From assembly GCA_947396885.1 (NCBI GenBank), contig OX377205.1, positions 98,934,428 to 98,998,427 on the forward strand: a DNA stretch of 64,000 bases, written 5' to 3'. Below are positions 11,884 through 24,500 of this stretch, one piece after another. Positions within the stretch are counted from its first letter, which is position 1. Each line of letters opens with the position of its first letter. The position numbers and the translations under genes were made by a program. The DNA comes from Heligmosomoides polygyrus polygyrus (taxonomy: Eukaryota > Nematoda > Chromadorea > Rhabditida > Heligmosomidae). The notes beneath the pieces are model-generated. The model was not told the DNA's origin, made no database searches, and was given only the letters and a program-made list of their open reading frames with translations.

Positions 11884-13140
11884 TAGGTTGTCCCATAAAA
11901 CCTCGCCGTTTCTTCGTTTCATTGCGGATTTCGCCGGCGGTCTCTTGCATAGCGCTATACAGCTTTCGAAAGGGAATGACTCGCTCTATCTGATTGTGTA
12001 TTGCATTTCTTTTTTCATCCTGAATTTTGTCAATTTTTAGGTCGTTGAAGTGAAAAGTAAAAAGTGAAAAAGTGAAAAAGTGGCCATCTGCGGCGGTTGC
12101 TTCTCTCCGCTTAGGTTTGAATTTTTTGCGCAGTTTTTCATAGCGTTTGGAAGACAATGTTCTGTACTACAAGAATACATGTTGGTCCTGTTTGCTCATT
12201 TGTCCTTTATTGATTTCTAGGTCATCAAATTGGGACGTCCGACTTTTCGGTTCAAATTTTTACCGACAGCTCCTGCTCTGGAGGGCACTTTTTTGCTTGA
12301 TGTTTATATTGTTCGAAAGAGAATGTCTCGCTCTATACGAATTTGGGTACATGTCGCGTAGGTGGGCGGCATTGGTAGGTGGGAGCGTACCAGCCAATAG
12401 TAACCAAACAGAACACAGGCTGAACACATGCCAGCCCATCAGGGACCAACAGTACATGCCTTCTCTGAATGGCATGTCCATTTCATGCGGTGTGATTGGT
12501 TCAGGCGTTCTGACCTACCAATGCTGCTCACCTACGCGACATATACCAGAAATTGTGTCGCGTTTATTGGCTCATGCTGATCTCTACCGAATATCAACAA
12601 CTGAACAAGGAGAAGGAGTTGTTGGTGAAGATGATTTTTTCTTTTTTGGGATTTTGTTGATATTCGACAGAAATCAGCATGAGCTAATAAACGCGACACA
12701 ATTTCTTGTTGAGCAAGACATCCTCTTCCGCACGACATATAACACTGAGCAAAAAATCCACGCAGAGCAGGAGCTAAAAAAAGTAAAAATTCGGACGTCC
12801 CAATTTGGTGACCTAATAATCAATAAAGGACAAATGAGCAAATAGCGCCAACACGCATTCTTGTAGTAAAGAACATTGTCTTCCAAAGATTATGAAAAAC
12901 TGTGCAAAAAATTCCAAACCTAAGCGGAGAGAACAATTGCGCAAATGGCTACTTTTTCACTTTTCCACTTTAACGACCTAAAATTTGGCAAAATTCAGGA
13001 TGAAAAAGAAAAGCAATAGATGTTCTGATAGAGCAAATCGTTCTCTTTCAAAAGCTGTATAACGCTATGCAAAAGACCGGTGACGAAATCCGCAATGAAT
13101 CGTTGAAAAAAAACGGCTGGGACTTATGGGACAACCTAAT
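11884..13140. mobile_element. family K foldback with mariner-like ends, copy 1
   Basis: Left end TAGGTTGTCCCATAAAACC and right end ACTTATGGGACAACCTAA are inverted copies. The arms continue as inverted repeats for hundreds of bases, and the centre (about 12555-12705) is itself a palindrome. The 232-codon ORF 12147-12845 is simply one strand of the palindrome and shows no transposase motif. It carries a nested family L element. Compare the intact copy at 16423. Confidence 0.85.
12351..12542. mobile_element. family L palindromic MITE, copy 1
   Basis: Ends ATGTCGCGTAGGTGGGCGGC and GCTGCTCACCTACGCGACAT. Nested in the left arm of K. A second copy lies at 60008-60200. Confidence 0.8.
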
Positions 13141-14660
13141 AGATTTTTCTGTGGCCCTTGCAACAGGAACATTAACTTATAACTATAAAATTTTGAAATC
13201 ATGCTAGTTATCCTTCAAACTGTGGGGTTCTCCTCTTATCAATCCCATCATTTGTTTAAGCAAGCTTAGACCGATTTTTCAATTCTGCCATCGTTTTGAA
13301 TGCAGCGATTGAGGTGGGAGGAACACGACTTCTTGCAAACTTGATGTAACTAGAAGCCGAACGCTTTTAAAGCTTGGAAAACAATGCTTTAAGAATTCCT
13401 CCAACAACGCGCGTCATCGGTACAGGTCACGCTCTGCGAATTGGGTTGAATAGGCTCCGAGAACAGCGGTGAAACGTCAACTCGAGCTCGCTCACTGACT
13501 CAACGACCTCCGTGACCGACATGGAGGCATGTGGGCGCTCTTTTGTCTTGCTCCGTGTCTTGACAACAAGAGAATGCGGGTAAAAAGGATGTGATATCAT
13601 ACTTCAGGAAGTGCTATAAAACGGCGACGACATCTGAAACGGTCATCCGTTTCCTTGTCCAGTTTTTGCCGCCTTATCGGATAGGTTAGGTGCTGGGGTG
13701 CTAGTACCGGCTGAGAGCTGTCAGATGACTGCAGATGTTCCTCTGTGTTTCACTTATCTTTATAGCCGTTTCTTCTGAGAAAACCGATCGTGAGCGTTGT
13801 TGATAAGACTGGTCACCAGTGACGCATTCACATTTAACGACCTCTTCATGTCGAACAGTTTGAAGAGTAAAGAACTACTCACGGGACAGGTACACAGCTG
13901 TGTTCCTGGTCGTGATCGTTCCTTCCTGTTTTTCTGGATTCGCACGGCTGCCAGAAATGTCTCCATTCGCTCTTGTCACGTGCCAGAATGACCCATTGCC
14001 TCCTCCCGCTCACTGCAGAGACGTGAGCGGCGTTCTATAGTTCACGGACAAGTCCGAACATCACCGCTGTGAACGTTCCAGGTGTCCTTCCGGCACCTAA
14101 AAGGCAGTAGATCACAACTCTTATCCACAAGGCGTCAACGAAGCGCATTACGTGTGAACAAATGGCCCACCTAATTTTCAACGCCTTAGTCGATGGTAAA
14201 GCGTGTGCGATCCTTGAGCATCAAGATGCTCAGATGCAAAAGGCGCGTTGTCACCGATGCACGCTAATCTCAAAGCACTTCTGACGACCTCGTCTTCTAG
14301 GACCACCCGTCCGTGTCGTCTGAGAACCGCTGGTATTCGACCAGAATTTGACCGGTTGTTCTGCCGTGACGGCGCTGGTAACGCGCACTGCTATCGTCGT
14401 TTATCACTGTGTCAATAATTCCGGATTTAATTACCGTTTTATGACCTTTGTTCACGTATTTATGCCTGGATCGTTTCGGTATGGGCGGCCGTAATCTGGA
14501 ATAGGTTTTTGTTATTCTGGCGAAACTGCTTACGTGTAGAGTTGTGCTCTCCGCTAACCTTGCTTGTCGTCGTTAGGAACATTTTCCGCGAAGCTTCTCG
14601 CTCTCCCTTTCCAAGCTAACAAGCTGTCAAGTCGGTGAAAGCGTTTTTGTGAACATCTCA
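13141..14660. other. no host gene recognised
   Basis: Mostly low-information sequence with short ORFs. An old RTE-like LINE piece is at 14030-14230. Confidence 0.4.
14030..14230 (-). pseudogene. RTE-type LINE C-terminal relic
   Basis: Minus-strand translation contains KIRWAICSHVMRFVDALW, a degraded form of the KIRWAGHVMRFADIRL block seen in the better copy at 20101-20271. Confidence 0.45.
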
Positions 14661-14669
14661 CTTTTCATG

Positions 14670-15590
14670 GTCATATTTATATAATTTGACGTATTGGACA
14701 CTTCATAAATCAAACTGGGCATTTTTCAAATCAAATCGGACACTTTTCGCGTCGAATTGGGTGCTCTTCTAAGCAAACTTGATGCTTCTGAAATCGAAGT
14801 GAACGTTTTCCAAATTGAAACGAGCTTCTTGCAGATGAATCAGATTCTCCTTCTCAGATTCTCCCAGATGTTTGAGGATATTTTTTGGTTGAAGAGAAAT
14901 TTTGTATAAATTTCTTTGATATATTTTACTTCAGCTGCCAGAATGAACGTAATAATTTTAAATAATTTTTGTTTTATGAGGAACAATAATAAGTAAAATT
15001 TGTCTTTAAGCAGGGCTCCAGCAAGGCAGGAATCGTTTAGTGCGTTAAAACACGAGCCATGCACAGATGTTGCTATCAATCAGATAAAAATCTCGAGGTC
15101 CTGATTTAGAGCATGGCGCAACCTGTCCTTTAGGCAACGTAAAATGCTCCCCATCCTGCTGTTTGAAACAAGCTTCAAACCATTATTCTTCCTTGAAATT
15201 AAATAAAAGGATAAAGACCGGCGTTACTCAAGCCATTTTGGGATGCGCCACGCATTCTACTTCTACGGGATGGAGGCATTTTGAGTGCGTATTTGGCCTA
15301 TAGAATGGCTTGCGGTGGCCAGCCGATGAACAAGTTAGCGCTTTATCCTTCCCAGACAAGCCTGGTACCAATTCACCGACCTCGGAGGGATGGAAGGCTT
15401 GGTTGGCCTGGGCGGGAAATCCGAACCAGGAACCTGGTATCGGGTGCAGGCGACAGTCGCCCCTCCTCCGATTGCGCTACACGCGCCCTATTGAAAATCG
15501 AATTTATGAAAATTTCAAGTGTGTTCAGATATTGAGACACGTGAGCTAAAAAATTTCAAAGAAAGTCACGCTAAACATCACGTCAAATCG
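14670..15590. repeat. family J repeat, interrupted by a SINE
   Basis: Family J phrases on both sides of the SINE 15206-15492: TCAAATCGGACACTTTTCGC before it, and TCACGTCAAATCGGACACAT after it. Confidence 0.65.
15206..15492 (-). mobile_element. tRNA-derived SINE, copy 2
   Basis: Minus-strand copy of the SINE. The tail side starts AAAGGATAAAGACCGGCG, and the A-box region sits next to CGCGCCC at 15488. A target duplication is not clear (TTGAAATT versus TTGAAAAT). Confidence 0.85.
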
Positions 15591-15689
15591 GACACATTTT
15601 AATCGCCCAAAAGGTCGACCTTCGATAAAATGTCCTAGTGACTCAAAGATCATGCGAAGCTATGGAAATAACAGCGGTTTAGTCGGTTT

Positions 15690-16360
15690 ATACCACTTTC
15701 ACGTTAAACTTGACACTATTCTTAACAAGCTTAGCCCTTTTGAAGTCAAACGGAACATCTTCCAAATCAATACGAGCTCTTTCTAAACTGGATTCTCTTC
15801 AAAAAGGTAGAATAATTTTTTTATTCTCAAGAAAATTTTTAGTACTTGCTTTGAAGCTTTAATTCGCCTACTCAATAGGCGAAGATATTGTTTTATATTT
15901 TAAAAAATGTCCATTTTTGTGAAAAATATGGTTTAGAGCTTGTTTTAAAGGGAGGGAGGGCGGTCATTTTTAGGACCGAAAGAAGAGACTGCGCTATGCC
16001 GTTGTGATTCTCATACGACTGGTAGCAAAATTTCTGTTTCACATGGAGTTTCATATCTGTAAGCGATGAAGTAAAATGCAGTTGTAATGAACACATACCC
16101 TATATACCCTCACTTTGATCTTCATTTGAACTATCATTCAAATCAAAATCGCGACCAGCTTTTCGAATGCAGGGTGCGATCTCCTCTTTTTCTGCACTAA
16201 ATGATTTCTGCCCTGTTGCGTTCTGAATAGAACAAAATTTAATTTATTTGATTTACTTTTGAATGTCAGCACAACACTGAAAAATTCGAAGTCGCAATGC
16301 ATAGTGATATTCTTCGGATGCCTCACTTTGTTGATCCGTGTGAGTCATCTAAAATTGCGC
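15690..16360. repeat. family J repeat
   Basis: Opens TATACCACTTTCACGTTAAA and proceeds through the family J order of motifs; the other end is diverged. Confidence 0.65.
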
Positions 16361-16422
16361 AGGATTGCTTTGTTCATCTTTACCCTGTTCTTATGAGCGC
16401 ACTTGAGGTGCAGTTATAAATA

Positions 16423-17593
16423 TTAGGTTGTCCCATAAGTTCCCGCCGTTTTTTCAACGATTGATTGCGGATTTCGCCGGCGGTCTCTTGCATAGCGCTA
16501 TACAGCTTTCGAAAGACAATGATTTGCTCTATCAGAGCGTGTATTGCGTTTCTTTCTTCATCCTGAATTTTGTCAACTTTTAGGTCGTTAAAGTGAAAAC
16601 TGAAAAAGTGAAAAAATGGCCATCTGCGTAGTTGCTTCCCTCCGCTTATGTTTCTAATTTTTGCGCAATTTTTCATAGCATTTGGAAGACAATGTTCTGT
16701 GCTACAAGAATATGTGTTGGCGCTATTTGCTTATTTGTCCTTCATTGCCTTTTAGGTCATCAAATTGGGACGTCCGACTCTTCGGTCCGAATTTTTACCG
16801 ACAGCTCCTGCTCTGTGGTGGACTTTTTTGTGTGGTGTTATATGTTGTTCGGAAGAGGATGTCTTGCTCAATAAGAATTTGTATCGGGTTTATTGGCTCA
16901 GGCTGACTTCTGTCGAATATCAACAAGATTCCAAAAAGAGAAAAATCATCTTCACCAACAACTCCTTCTCCTTGTTCAGTTGTTGATATTTGACAGAAGT
17001 CAGCACAAGCCAATAAACGTGACACAAATTCTTATTGAGCAAGACATCCTCTTCCAAACGACATATAACACCAAGAAAAAAGTCCAACCACAGAGCAGGA
17101 GCTGGCGGTAGAAATTCGGACGGAGAAGTCGGACGTCCCAATTTGATGACCTAAAAATCAGTAAAGGATAAATGAGCAAATAGCGCGCATTCTTGTAGCA
17201 CAGAGCACTGTCCTCCAAATGCCATGAAAAAACTGCGCAAAAATTCCAAACCGCCCCAATTTGATGACCTAAAAATCAATAAAGGACAAATGAGCAAATT
17301 GGTCCAACACGTATTCTTGTAGTGCAGAACATCTTCTTCCAAATGCTATGAAAAACTGCGCGAAAATTTCAAACCTAAGCGGAGAGAAGCGACTGCGCAG
17401 ATGTCCACTTTTTCACTTTCCACTTTAACGACCTAAAAATTGACAAAATTCAGGACGAAAGAAGAAATGCAATACATGTTCTGATAGAGCAAATCATTCT
17501 CTTTCGAAAGCTATGCAGCGCTATACAAGAGACCGCCGGCGAAATCCGCAATGAATCGTTGAAAAAACTGCAAGGACTTATGGGACAACCTAA
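16423..17593. mobile_element. family K foldback with mariner-like ends, copy 2
   Basis: Starts TTAGGTTGTCCCATAAGT and ends ACTTATGGGACAACCTAA, with TA on both sides. Long arms, including GGATTTCGCCGGCGGTCTC and its complement, surround an inner palindrome around TTGTTGATATT. No transposase is encoded. The ends resemble those of the mariner at 63742 (TTAGGTTGTCCGGAAAGT), so mobilisation by a mariner-type transposase is plausible but inferred. Confidence 0.85.
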
Positions 17594-18439
17594 TAAATAA
17601 ATAAGTAAATAAACGTATAGAAGGCTGCGGGGTGCAGCGATACAACGAACCTTAAAGGCCAGGAATTAATATATTCTCAGCGGCAATGTATCGCACAACT
17701 CTGTAACTTTCGAAGAGAGACCATTTAGTTGTATATAGTTTCAAGATCGAACTCCTCTGGCATGGTCTTCTGAAGGTTTTCTGAGATTCTAACCCACCGG
17801 TTGGCAGCTTTCTTCCATCTGCTGTCGACAGTCGCTGCTCAAAAGAGTCTCAAGGTTTCTCTATACGAGAAAGCTGGCAGGTGTGATTTTTGTTCTGCTA
17901 CTGGTTGTTCAACAATGCGACTCGAATGTGCCTATCTATTCTCTGAAGAATAATGTCTGCCGTTTTTCGGAAAGACTTCTTTCTTCCTACAACAGCCCTG
18001 ATAAGAGCCGCTGATGAACTTTAGTAGTTCAGCAGTCCTCGTGCCCTTGAAGGACCATGAAAGTGCACGCAGCGGCGCCACGTGCAGCAGAGCTACCGCG
18101 TTCGTTTATCAGCGCGTTGGAATTCCCCTGTTGTCATGGGCAGAGTGTCGGTGTTTTCGTCCTTACCGTCATAATGTTCCGGGTTATTAGCCTTGACTGG
18201 CCGACATACATCACTCGATACGGGTATTTCTCAGCTACCGTGAAGTTAGAATTTGAACAAAGTTGGCAATATGCTGTTGTGAAGGTGCGAAAATACTATA
18301 ACGAAACTTTCACTGGAGAGTAGTCCTTGTTCTTCTCTTGTAAGCTTTGTGAGGAATGAATTCGTTCTCGGGATGTGTACAATCGTTGATATTGACTTAT
18401 GCGGTCTTATGAGGAATGTTCAGTTCAGACCGTCTACGC
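17594..18439. other. intergenic, possible promoter region of the channel gene
   Basis: No repeat recognised beyond a short (AAAT)n at 17593-17615. An 88-codon ORF at 18057-18320 is unsupported. If the exon at 18440 is the first exon, this stretch would hold the promoter. Confidence 0.3.
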
Positions 18440-18523
18440 ATGACGTTAAAAGTACCGGAGCTTAAGTTCGATACTTTCGAGGATGCAGAAAAGCCGTTGG
18501 CAATCGTCGAACCGGAGAATCGG
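18440..18523 (+). CDS. DEG/ENaC candidate exon 1 (start codon)
   Basis: ATG followed by 27 codons (MTLKVPELKFDTFEDAEKP...), closed by a GTACGT donor in phase 0. Charged, coding-like composition and compatible phase with the next candidate exon. No family motif is expected this far N-terminal. Confidence 0.45.
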
Positions 18524-21500
18524 GTACGTTCTTCAAGCTTGTGAGTGCTAAGCTCAAAGCTTTCCAATTTTGTGTAAATACCACGACGGCAGCGTTTACA
18601 GTACGCCGTGCAGTTCTCACAGTTCCTTCACATGGTGAACTGCATCAAGCTACGATCAAGTATCCTGAGGGCTTGTTCATACTTCGCGACAAGAGCGACT
18701 CGTCGCCCGTGCAAAACATGCGTATCGATTAAAACCGAGCGCGCGCCCCCGAAAAGTGTTCGTACTCGAGCGCCGGCGCTATGGGATCGTTTAGTGTGCA
18801 TGCGATACGCGACGCGATGTTACAATAGGCTCCCATATTGATCGCGCGACGCGATGGATCGATATGGTAGCTTGTCATCACATCGGGTCGCGCGTCGCGT
18901 GCACACTAAACGTTCCCTATCGCTCCAGTCGCTCTTGTAACTCTAGTCGCTCTTGTCTCTGCTGTCACGAAGTATGAACAGGTCCTAAGATGAGAGGACA
19001 AATCCTCTGAGAACAGAACTTCGTCTGGCATCTATCTATCTGGCACTGCATAAATAAGTTTGTCCGCAGTTAACGATTATATATAGTTTCGGAGCTACGA
19101 CGGACCCTTTATACTTCCGACGTCGAGCGACGCGATGATATGTGTAGCGGCCAAATCGATCGATTTTCGCCACTATAAATGGCGTTGCGTCGCTCATCGT
19201 CGGAGTATAAACGAGGCCATGACAGCGATTGCAGGCTCGACGTGAAGCGTTTATAATGGGAGCACTCTAACTGTTAGCCGTTACAAGGATACAAGCATAA
19301 AGGATAAAGGACGGCGTTATTCAATCCCCTTTGGGATGCGCCACGCATTCTACTTCTACGGGATGTCGTGGAGGCGACATGAATGCGTGTTTCGCCATAC
19401 AATGACTTGCGGTGGCCAGCAGATGAACAAACCAGCGCTTTATCCTTCCCAGACACGTCTGGTACCAATTCACCGACCCCGGAGGGATGGAAGGCTTGGT
19501 TGGCCTGGGCGGGAAATCCGAACCACGCACCTGGTATCGGGTGCAGGCGACAGCCGGCGCCTCCTCCGACTGCGCTCCACGCGCCCGCCGTTACAAGAAT
19601 TTTGATAAACTCTGTTATTCTTGGAGGATGTCGAAGAAAGTTTTATGCCAAAATGCGTGAAAGGAATTGAACAATAATTTTTCAGGTGTCATTCTTCTTA
19701 CCGGACAACGAGAGCATTGAATCAAGCTCGACACGACACATATTGCCATTGAAAAGGTTGGGTGTCGCTTCTAATTTTTGCTATACTCGTGTATCGATAG
19801 GTGTTTAACTGACACGGCAATTTAGGTGTATTTTTAGAAATTCAATTCTGAATCTTTTCTTGGGTTTCACCTTAGTGGTGACCAAACGTGAATCCACTCA
19901 TATAACACTTCTGGGGCCAGATTCGTCAACGACTTACATAACTTTAGCTGAGAATTCATAGCGGAAAAGTCAGATAACGCGGCTTATCGCTCACCATGTC
20001 GCTTAATAAGCCGCGTTATCTGAGTTTTCCGCTGCGAATTCTCTGTTAAAGTTATGTAAGTCGTTGATGAATCCGACCCCTGATATAATGTGAAATAAGC
20101 GTCCTGTTGTTCTCTTGACATCCCGCGGAATCCAGTCGTTGACGACCCTCGTCAAGCGAATGTCTGCGAAGCGCATTACGTGGCCGGCCCATCTAATTTT
20201 CGACGAGTTGGCCCATGTGACAGCGTCTCTGATCTTTAAACGCTGACGAAGCTCGGTTTCAGCGTAGCCAAGATTGACACAAGTTTTTGTTGCGGCTTAA
20301 ACTCTGGCGTTGTCGCCTACTTCAGAGCCTGGGAAAGTCGAAGTCATTTGAGGAGTCATTTACCCCTCCTAAATGTCATTTCTTTCTGCAGGAACCCATC
20401 CAAAAGGCTAAGAGACCACGAAAAAGACGCCGTAAGAAGTTGAAAAACAAGGCTAACCTTAGATATGGACAACGTCAGTCACCCTTCAACATCACCCTAG
20501 CTGGCTGGTTAGGTCGCTAGAGCGGATGGTTCCAAGGACTCGAAGTCTTACCTTTCATTCAGCTAGGGTGAGCATCCTTAGTTGAGAGAGATTTATCTCG
20601 GCAGATTTCAGCCAACGGAGTCGTGGATCAATATTCGATTCGACCGTCAACCTCAAGAAGCGAGCATCACATATAATCCTCGAGGTGCCTGCGGCTCAGC
20701 TACGAAGAATAAATGAGACGGAAGGAGTCGGTTCCATAAAGCGTGAATCGAAACACTTCTCCGGTGCGTTAAAATTTTAATTGATGTCTGGTTCCATAAC
20801 TGCCAGGCGTGGTTGGAATCTGATGACACGGGCCAATAGCTGCTAGATGGGATGGCTAGGGGAACACGGTCCACCTTCTAGAGCTTCACTGAAGAGTCAC
20901 CAGTAGCAGTCAGATTACGAGCACGAGACATGTGGCTAATGATTTCCCAGAAGTTCTGTTATAAGTTTTTTTTACGAATTCTTCAAAAAGACTCCTTATT
21001 TCTGCATTCTTTAAAAATGCATTTCTCTCTTTGTTGACTTAGGCCAGCTCTTATCAAACCCGCGCCATCCACTAACAAGGGAACTGTCTGAAATGTACAC
21101 CGGAGCGGCAAGAACGAGTACTATAGGGAGAATCTCGAATCCTTCAGGCAAACGAGTAGGATGGCGTAATGGTTAAGTGTCCGCAGAGTGAGCTTACCAC
21201 GGCAGCGCAAGATGCCGGTGCCGTAGACTGGGTGGCGCAGTGGTAGAGGGGCTGCTTCATATTCGTGAGGTGGAGGGTTCGGTTCCCATGCTAAGGCACA
21301 TTTTTACCATAGTATCGGGTTTCCGTAGAGATTTCCATATCTGAACTTGTTTTTGAAGTTTGCTACGGTAAGATGTTTTTACTTCTTATTATTTGTTAAC
21401 ATCTCGTAATTCACCAGCAATGCACGAAACATGCCAAATGCGATTTTGTATGAAACTTTTACTCCAGTAAATTGTTCTCACTGCCAATGTAAGAAATTTT

Positions 21501-24500
21501 GACAAAGAACAACATGAAACAGCGGCAGAATGCCAGAAAAATGCTTCAAATGCAATTTATTAGTGTCGGTGGGTGAGTGCCACCAGTGTACTCACAGTGT
21601 AGGAGGGGACCACATGATCTTCAACTTGACCTACCACCTCGATCAATATTGTCGCCTCTGTTGTACTTACAAAGTCACGCGGTCATAGCAGGCTGCTACC
21701 GCCAACACTGACTCTACAATGTCTGCTTACCCTCGAGTGGTCATTCACCTACTGACACTGAAGTGCAGATCTCCACTGGATGCTGTCCCTTCGAGAGACG
21801 AGATCAAGCTGACGGAAAGGATAGTGGGTATCCTACGGGATTGATTCGAAATTGCGACAGCTGGAAATCGACGAATTGGAGATGTTGGAGGTAGTGGAAG
21901 AAGGGGACCAAGAGTTTCAATCAGAAGAGAATTGTGCCGGAGTCACGACACCACTAACCAGTAAAGGCACTACCACGTTTTCGGGAGGACAGATCGTTTC
22001 GGAGGAAAAGGTTTGGCTATACTAGAATTGTTATACTATACAAGTTTGAGAACTGGGGAAAGTGGTCTGTATCGCGATTCCAGGCTTCGGCTGCAGCAGA
22101 GTACCACTGGGCAGGAACTGTGAAGCCAAACACAATTCAGATATGGAAATCTCAATGGAAATCCGATACTATGGTAAAAGTGCAAAAACGCGGCGTACCA
22201 TGGGAACCGAACCCTAGACCTCACGAACATGAGGCAGCTCCTCTACCACTGCGCCACGTAGTCCACGGCAACAGCATCTTGTACTCTCTTGGTTAACTCG
22301 CTCTGCGAACCCTTAACCATTACACCCTCTAACTCGTTTGCCTCAAGGATTCGGCAAAAACAAAGCATGTTCTGCTACTATTTGGAGGAGGAGATTCTCC
22401 CTATGGTTCTCGTTTTTGCCGTTCCGGCGCACCGTTCAGGCAGTTCCGTTGTAGGGAGATTGAGAGAAGCATCCAAGCAGGAGGAGAAGTCTACTTTAGA
22501 TACCGACTGTTCTTTCGTTCTAAGACTGTCGCAGCTGTCAGCTGATAAAGAAACTCGTTAGCTCTTGCGTGCTCCCTACAGTTCTATACGATCAATACGC
22601 TTCCTCTATCATGTTTCCGAATCTGCCAAATAATTTCAGACAACACAACTATGCATGGTCCAAAGCGGATATACTACGGGAAGAAGTGGTCGTTTTTCTT
22701 CTGGATACTGATGGTCATCTTCTCAGTGGCGCTGCTGATTAAGCAAGTCGCCACTCTCATATCCATGTACTTAAGCCATCCTACTATATCCGACGTGAGT
22801 CTCTTGCGAACACGTGTTTGCTTCATTTCGTGTCTTGGCAGTGGAAGAGCAAAATATCGCAGAAGGGTGCAGCTAGAGGAGAAATGCTGAAAGGAGGCGC
22901 CAGCGATGGAATAAGTCTAAGTTGGTAACTATTCGTTGCAGGTAACGTTTTCAATCAAGCAGGATGGTCTGGATTTTCCGGTGATTACATTCTGCAACTT
23001 TAATCCTGTAAGGAAATCATATATTCACCGTGAGTGCGACATTTTGTTCTCCAACCTCATCAGCGTAAGCCATTTCTTTGGCCCGAAAAAGCCTAAGCGT
23101 TCTCCTAAACTGTCTTTTGAAAATGGAATAAATTCTGGTGACCACTGCGTGTTTCTAACGGGCTGTTATTTGTTCAATCAGATTCCTGGCTATAAAAAAT
23201 ACTAAATGCTCAGCTCAAAATTTCTTTTTTAACAAAAGCTGGCTTTGATGTCCGTCTTCTCAGAAACCTATTTGTAATTTAGCTGTGAACACAACGGTTT
23301 TTCCTCTTCTTCACACAGCCAATTTCAACGTGCTTTTCAGAAATCAATCAGACGGGTGATTTCTCGGACGATCTCCTCGACTACATGATGAAATTTTTGA
23401 CGGATCCCTACACATTGTACGGCGCCGCTGATCGAGCAAACTTACATGTAGGTAGGGCATTGCCTAATGGATCTGTTATTTAGAAAGTATTCGATTAAGG
23501 AGAAACATTTGTATTTGTTATCTAGTATGGTCACCTGACAAAGAATGACAAAGAAGGTGTTTTTATAGTCCTGCCATGGCGCGATCATAAGCAGAACGGA
23601 TCACCACGCCCCAACCGCTTCACTGCCACCCCTTCCTGGCAACCGTATATACTCCGACGCGCACAAGCGTACACGCACACACGCACGCCTGACCACGCAG
23701 AAACGCACGCGACCACGCGAGGGTTCACGCGCACGCACACACGATCGCGCACGCAACGCACACGTCCACACGAGGGTGTACGCACACGCACGCTTACGAA
23801 CGCCGACGCACGCGCTCGGTGATCTGCAGAAAGCGGGTTAGCCTACACACAACGGGGCGTATGCTCAGCTCCCCCTCCTGGAGAATACACTGCCTAACAA
23901 GTGGCAGGAATCCTCGTGTGAAACGACCTAAAGGCGGACAGTTAGAGCTTCGCTTCAGCCCCCAAATGAATTCTCTTTGGTATGCATTGATACCTCGGCA
24001 GTTAAGCCTTTATTCAGACGGTGGTCTGACCGCTCAGCACCGCGCACACAGCTCAAGAATGCCACGTGCTCCGGGCGCTCGCCTTTTATGCCGTCGGCGG
24101 GGAGAAACCACGCCTCTCTGCGGCCGGCCGGCGGGCTCGGCCGCGGAGCATCGAAGACGCGACCAGACACACACACAAAATAGTCAATACAGCACGTTTC
24201 CTACGAGAACTGCTGTCTGGAACAATTTAAACTCAAAACACATACTAAATACAACAATTAAACATTGTAACACAGCAGTAAGGTAGAAATACAAACAAAA
24301 CACATCAATTCCTACTTAACACAAGAACTTTTCCAACGGCGGCTTGGGCCTTTCACCACTTCCTTTTACGATTGCCTGAAAGTATTCCGAAAAGGAAATA
24401 TGAAATGGTCCTGACCCTGACCGGTGCTGGTATCCTTTCACAACACTGCATTACGTGTTCTTCTTTTGTACTCTATCTCAAGTCACTTATTTGTTTTGGT

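Noticed and set aside
12147..12845. 232-codon ORF as a host gene
   Set aside because: It runs across the palindromic K element and nested L; no motif, and the reverse strand also carries long ORFs because of symmetry.
21221..21298. Working tRNA gene
   Set aside because: A and B boxes are present, but no proper acceptor or anticodon stems form, and the sequence is part of an inverted foldback arm.
22942..23205. Open frame continuing past 23029 into ECDILFSNLIS... as exon
   Set aside because: The GTGAGT donor at 23030 and an in-phase next exon with the expected family motif show that this is read-through into the intron.
23585..23791. Valine/arginine/cysteine-rich ORF
   Set aside because: Low-complexity ACGC tract in an intron.
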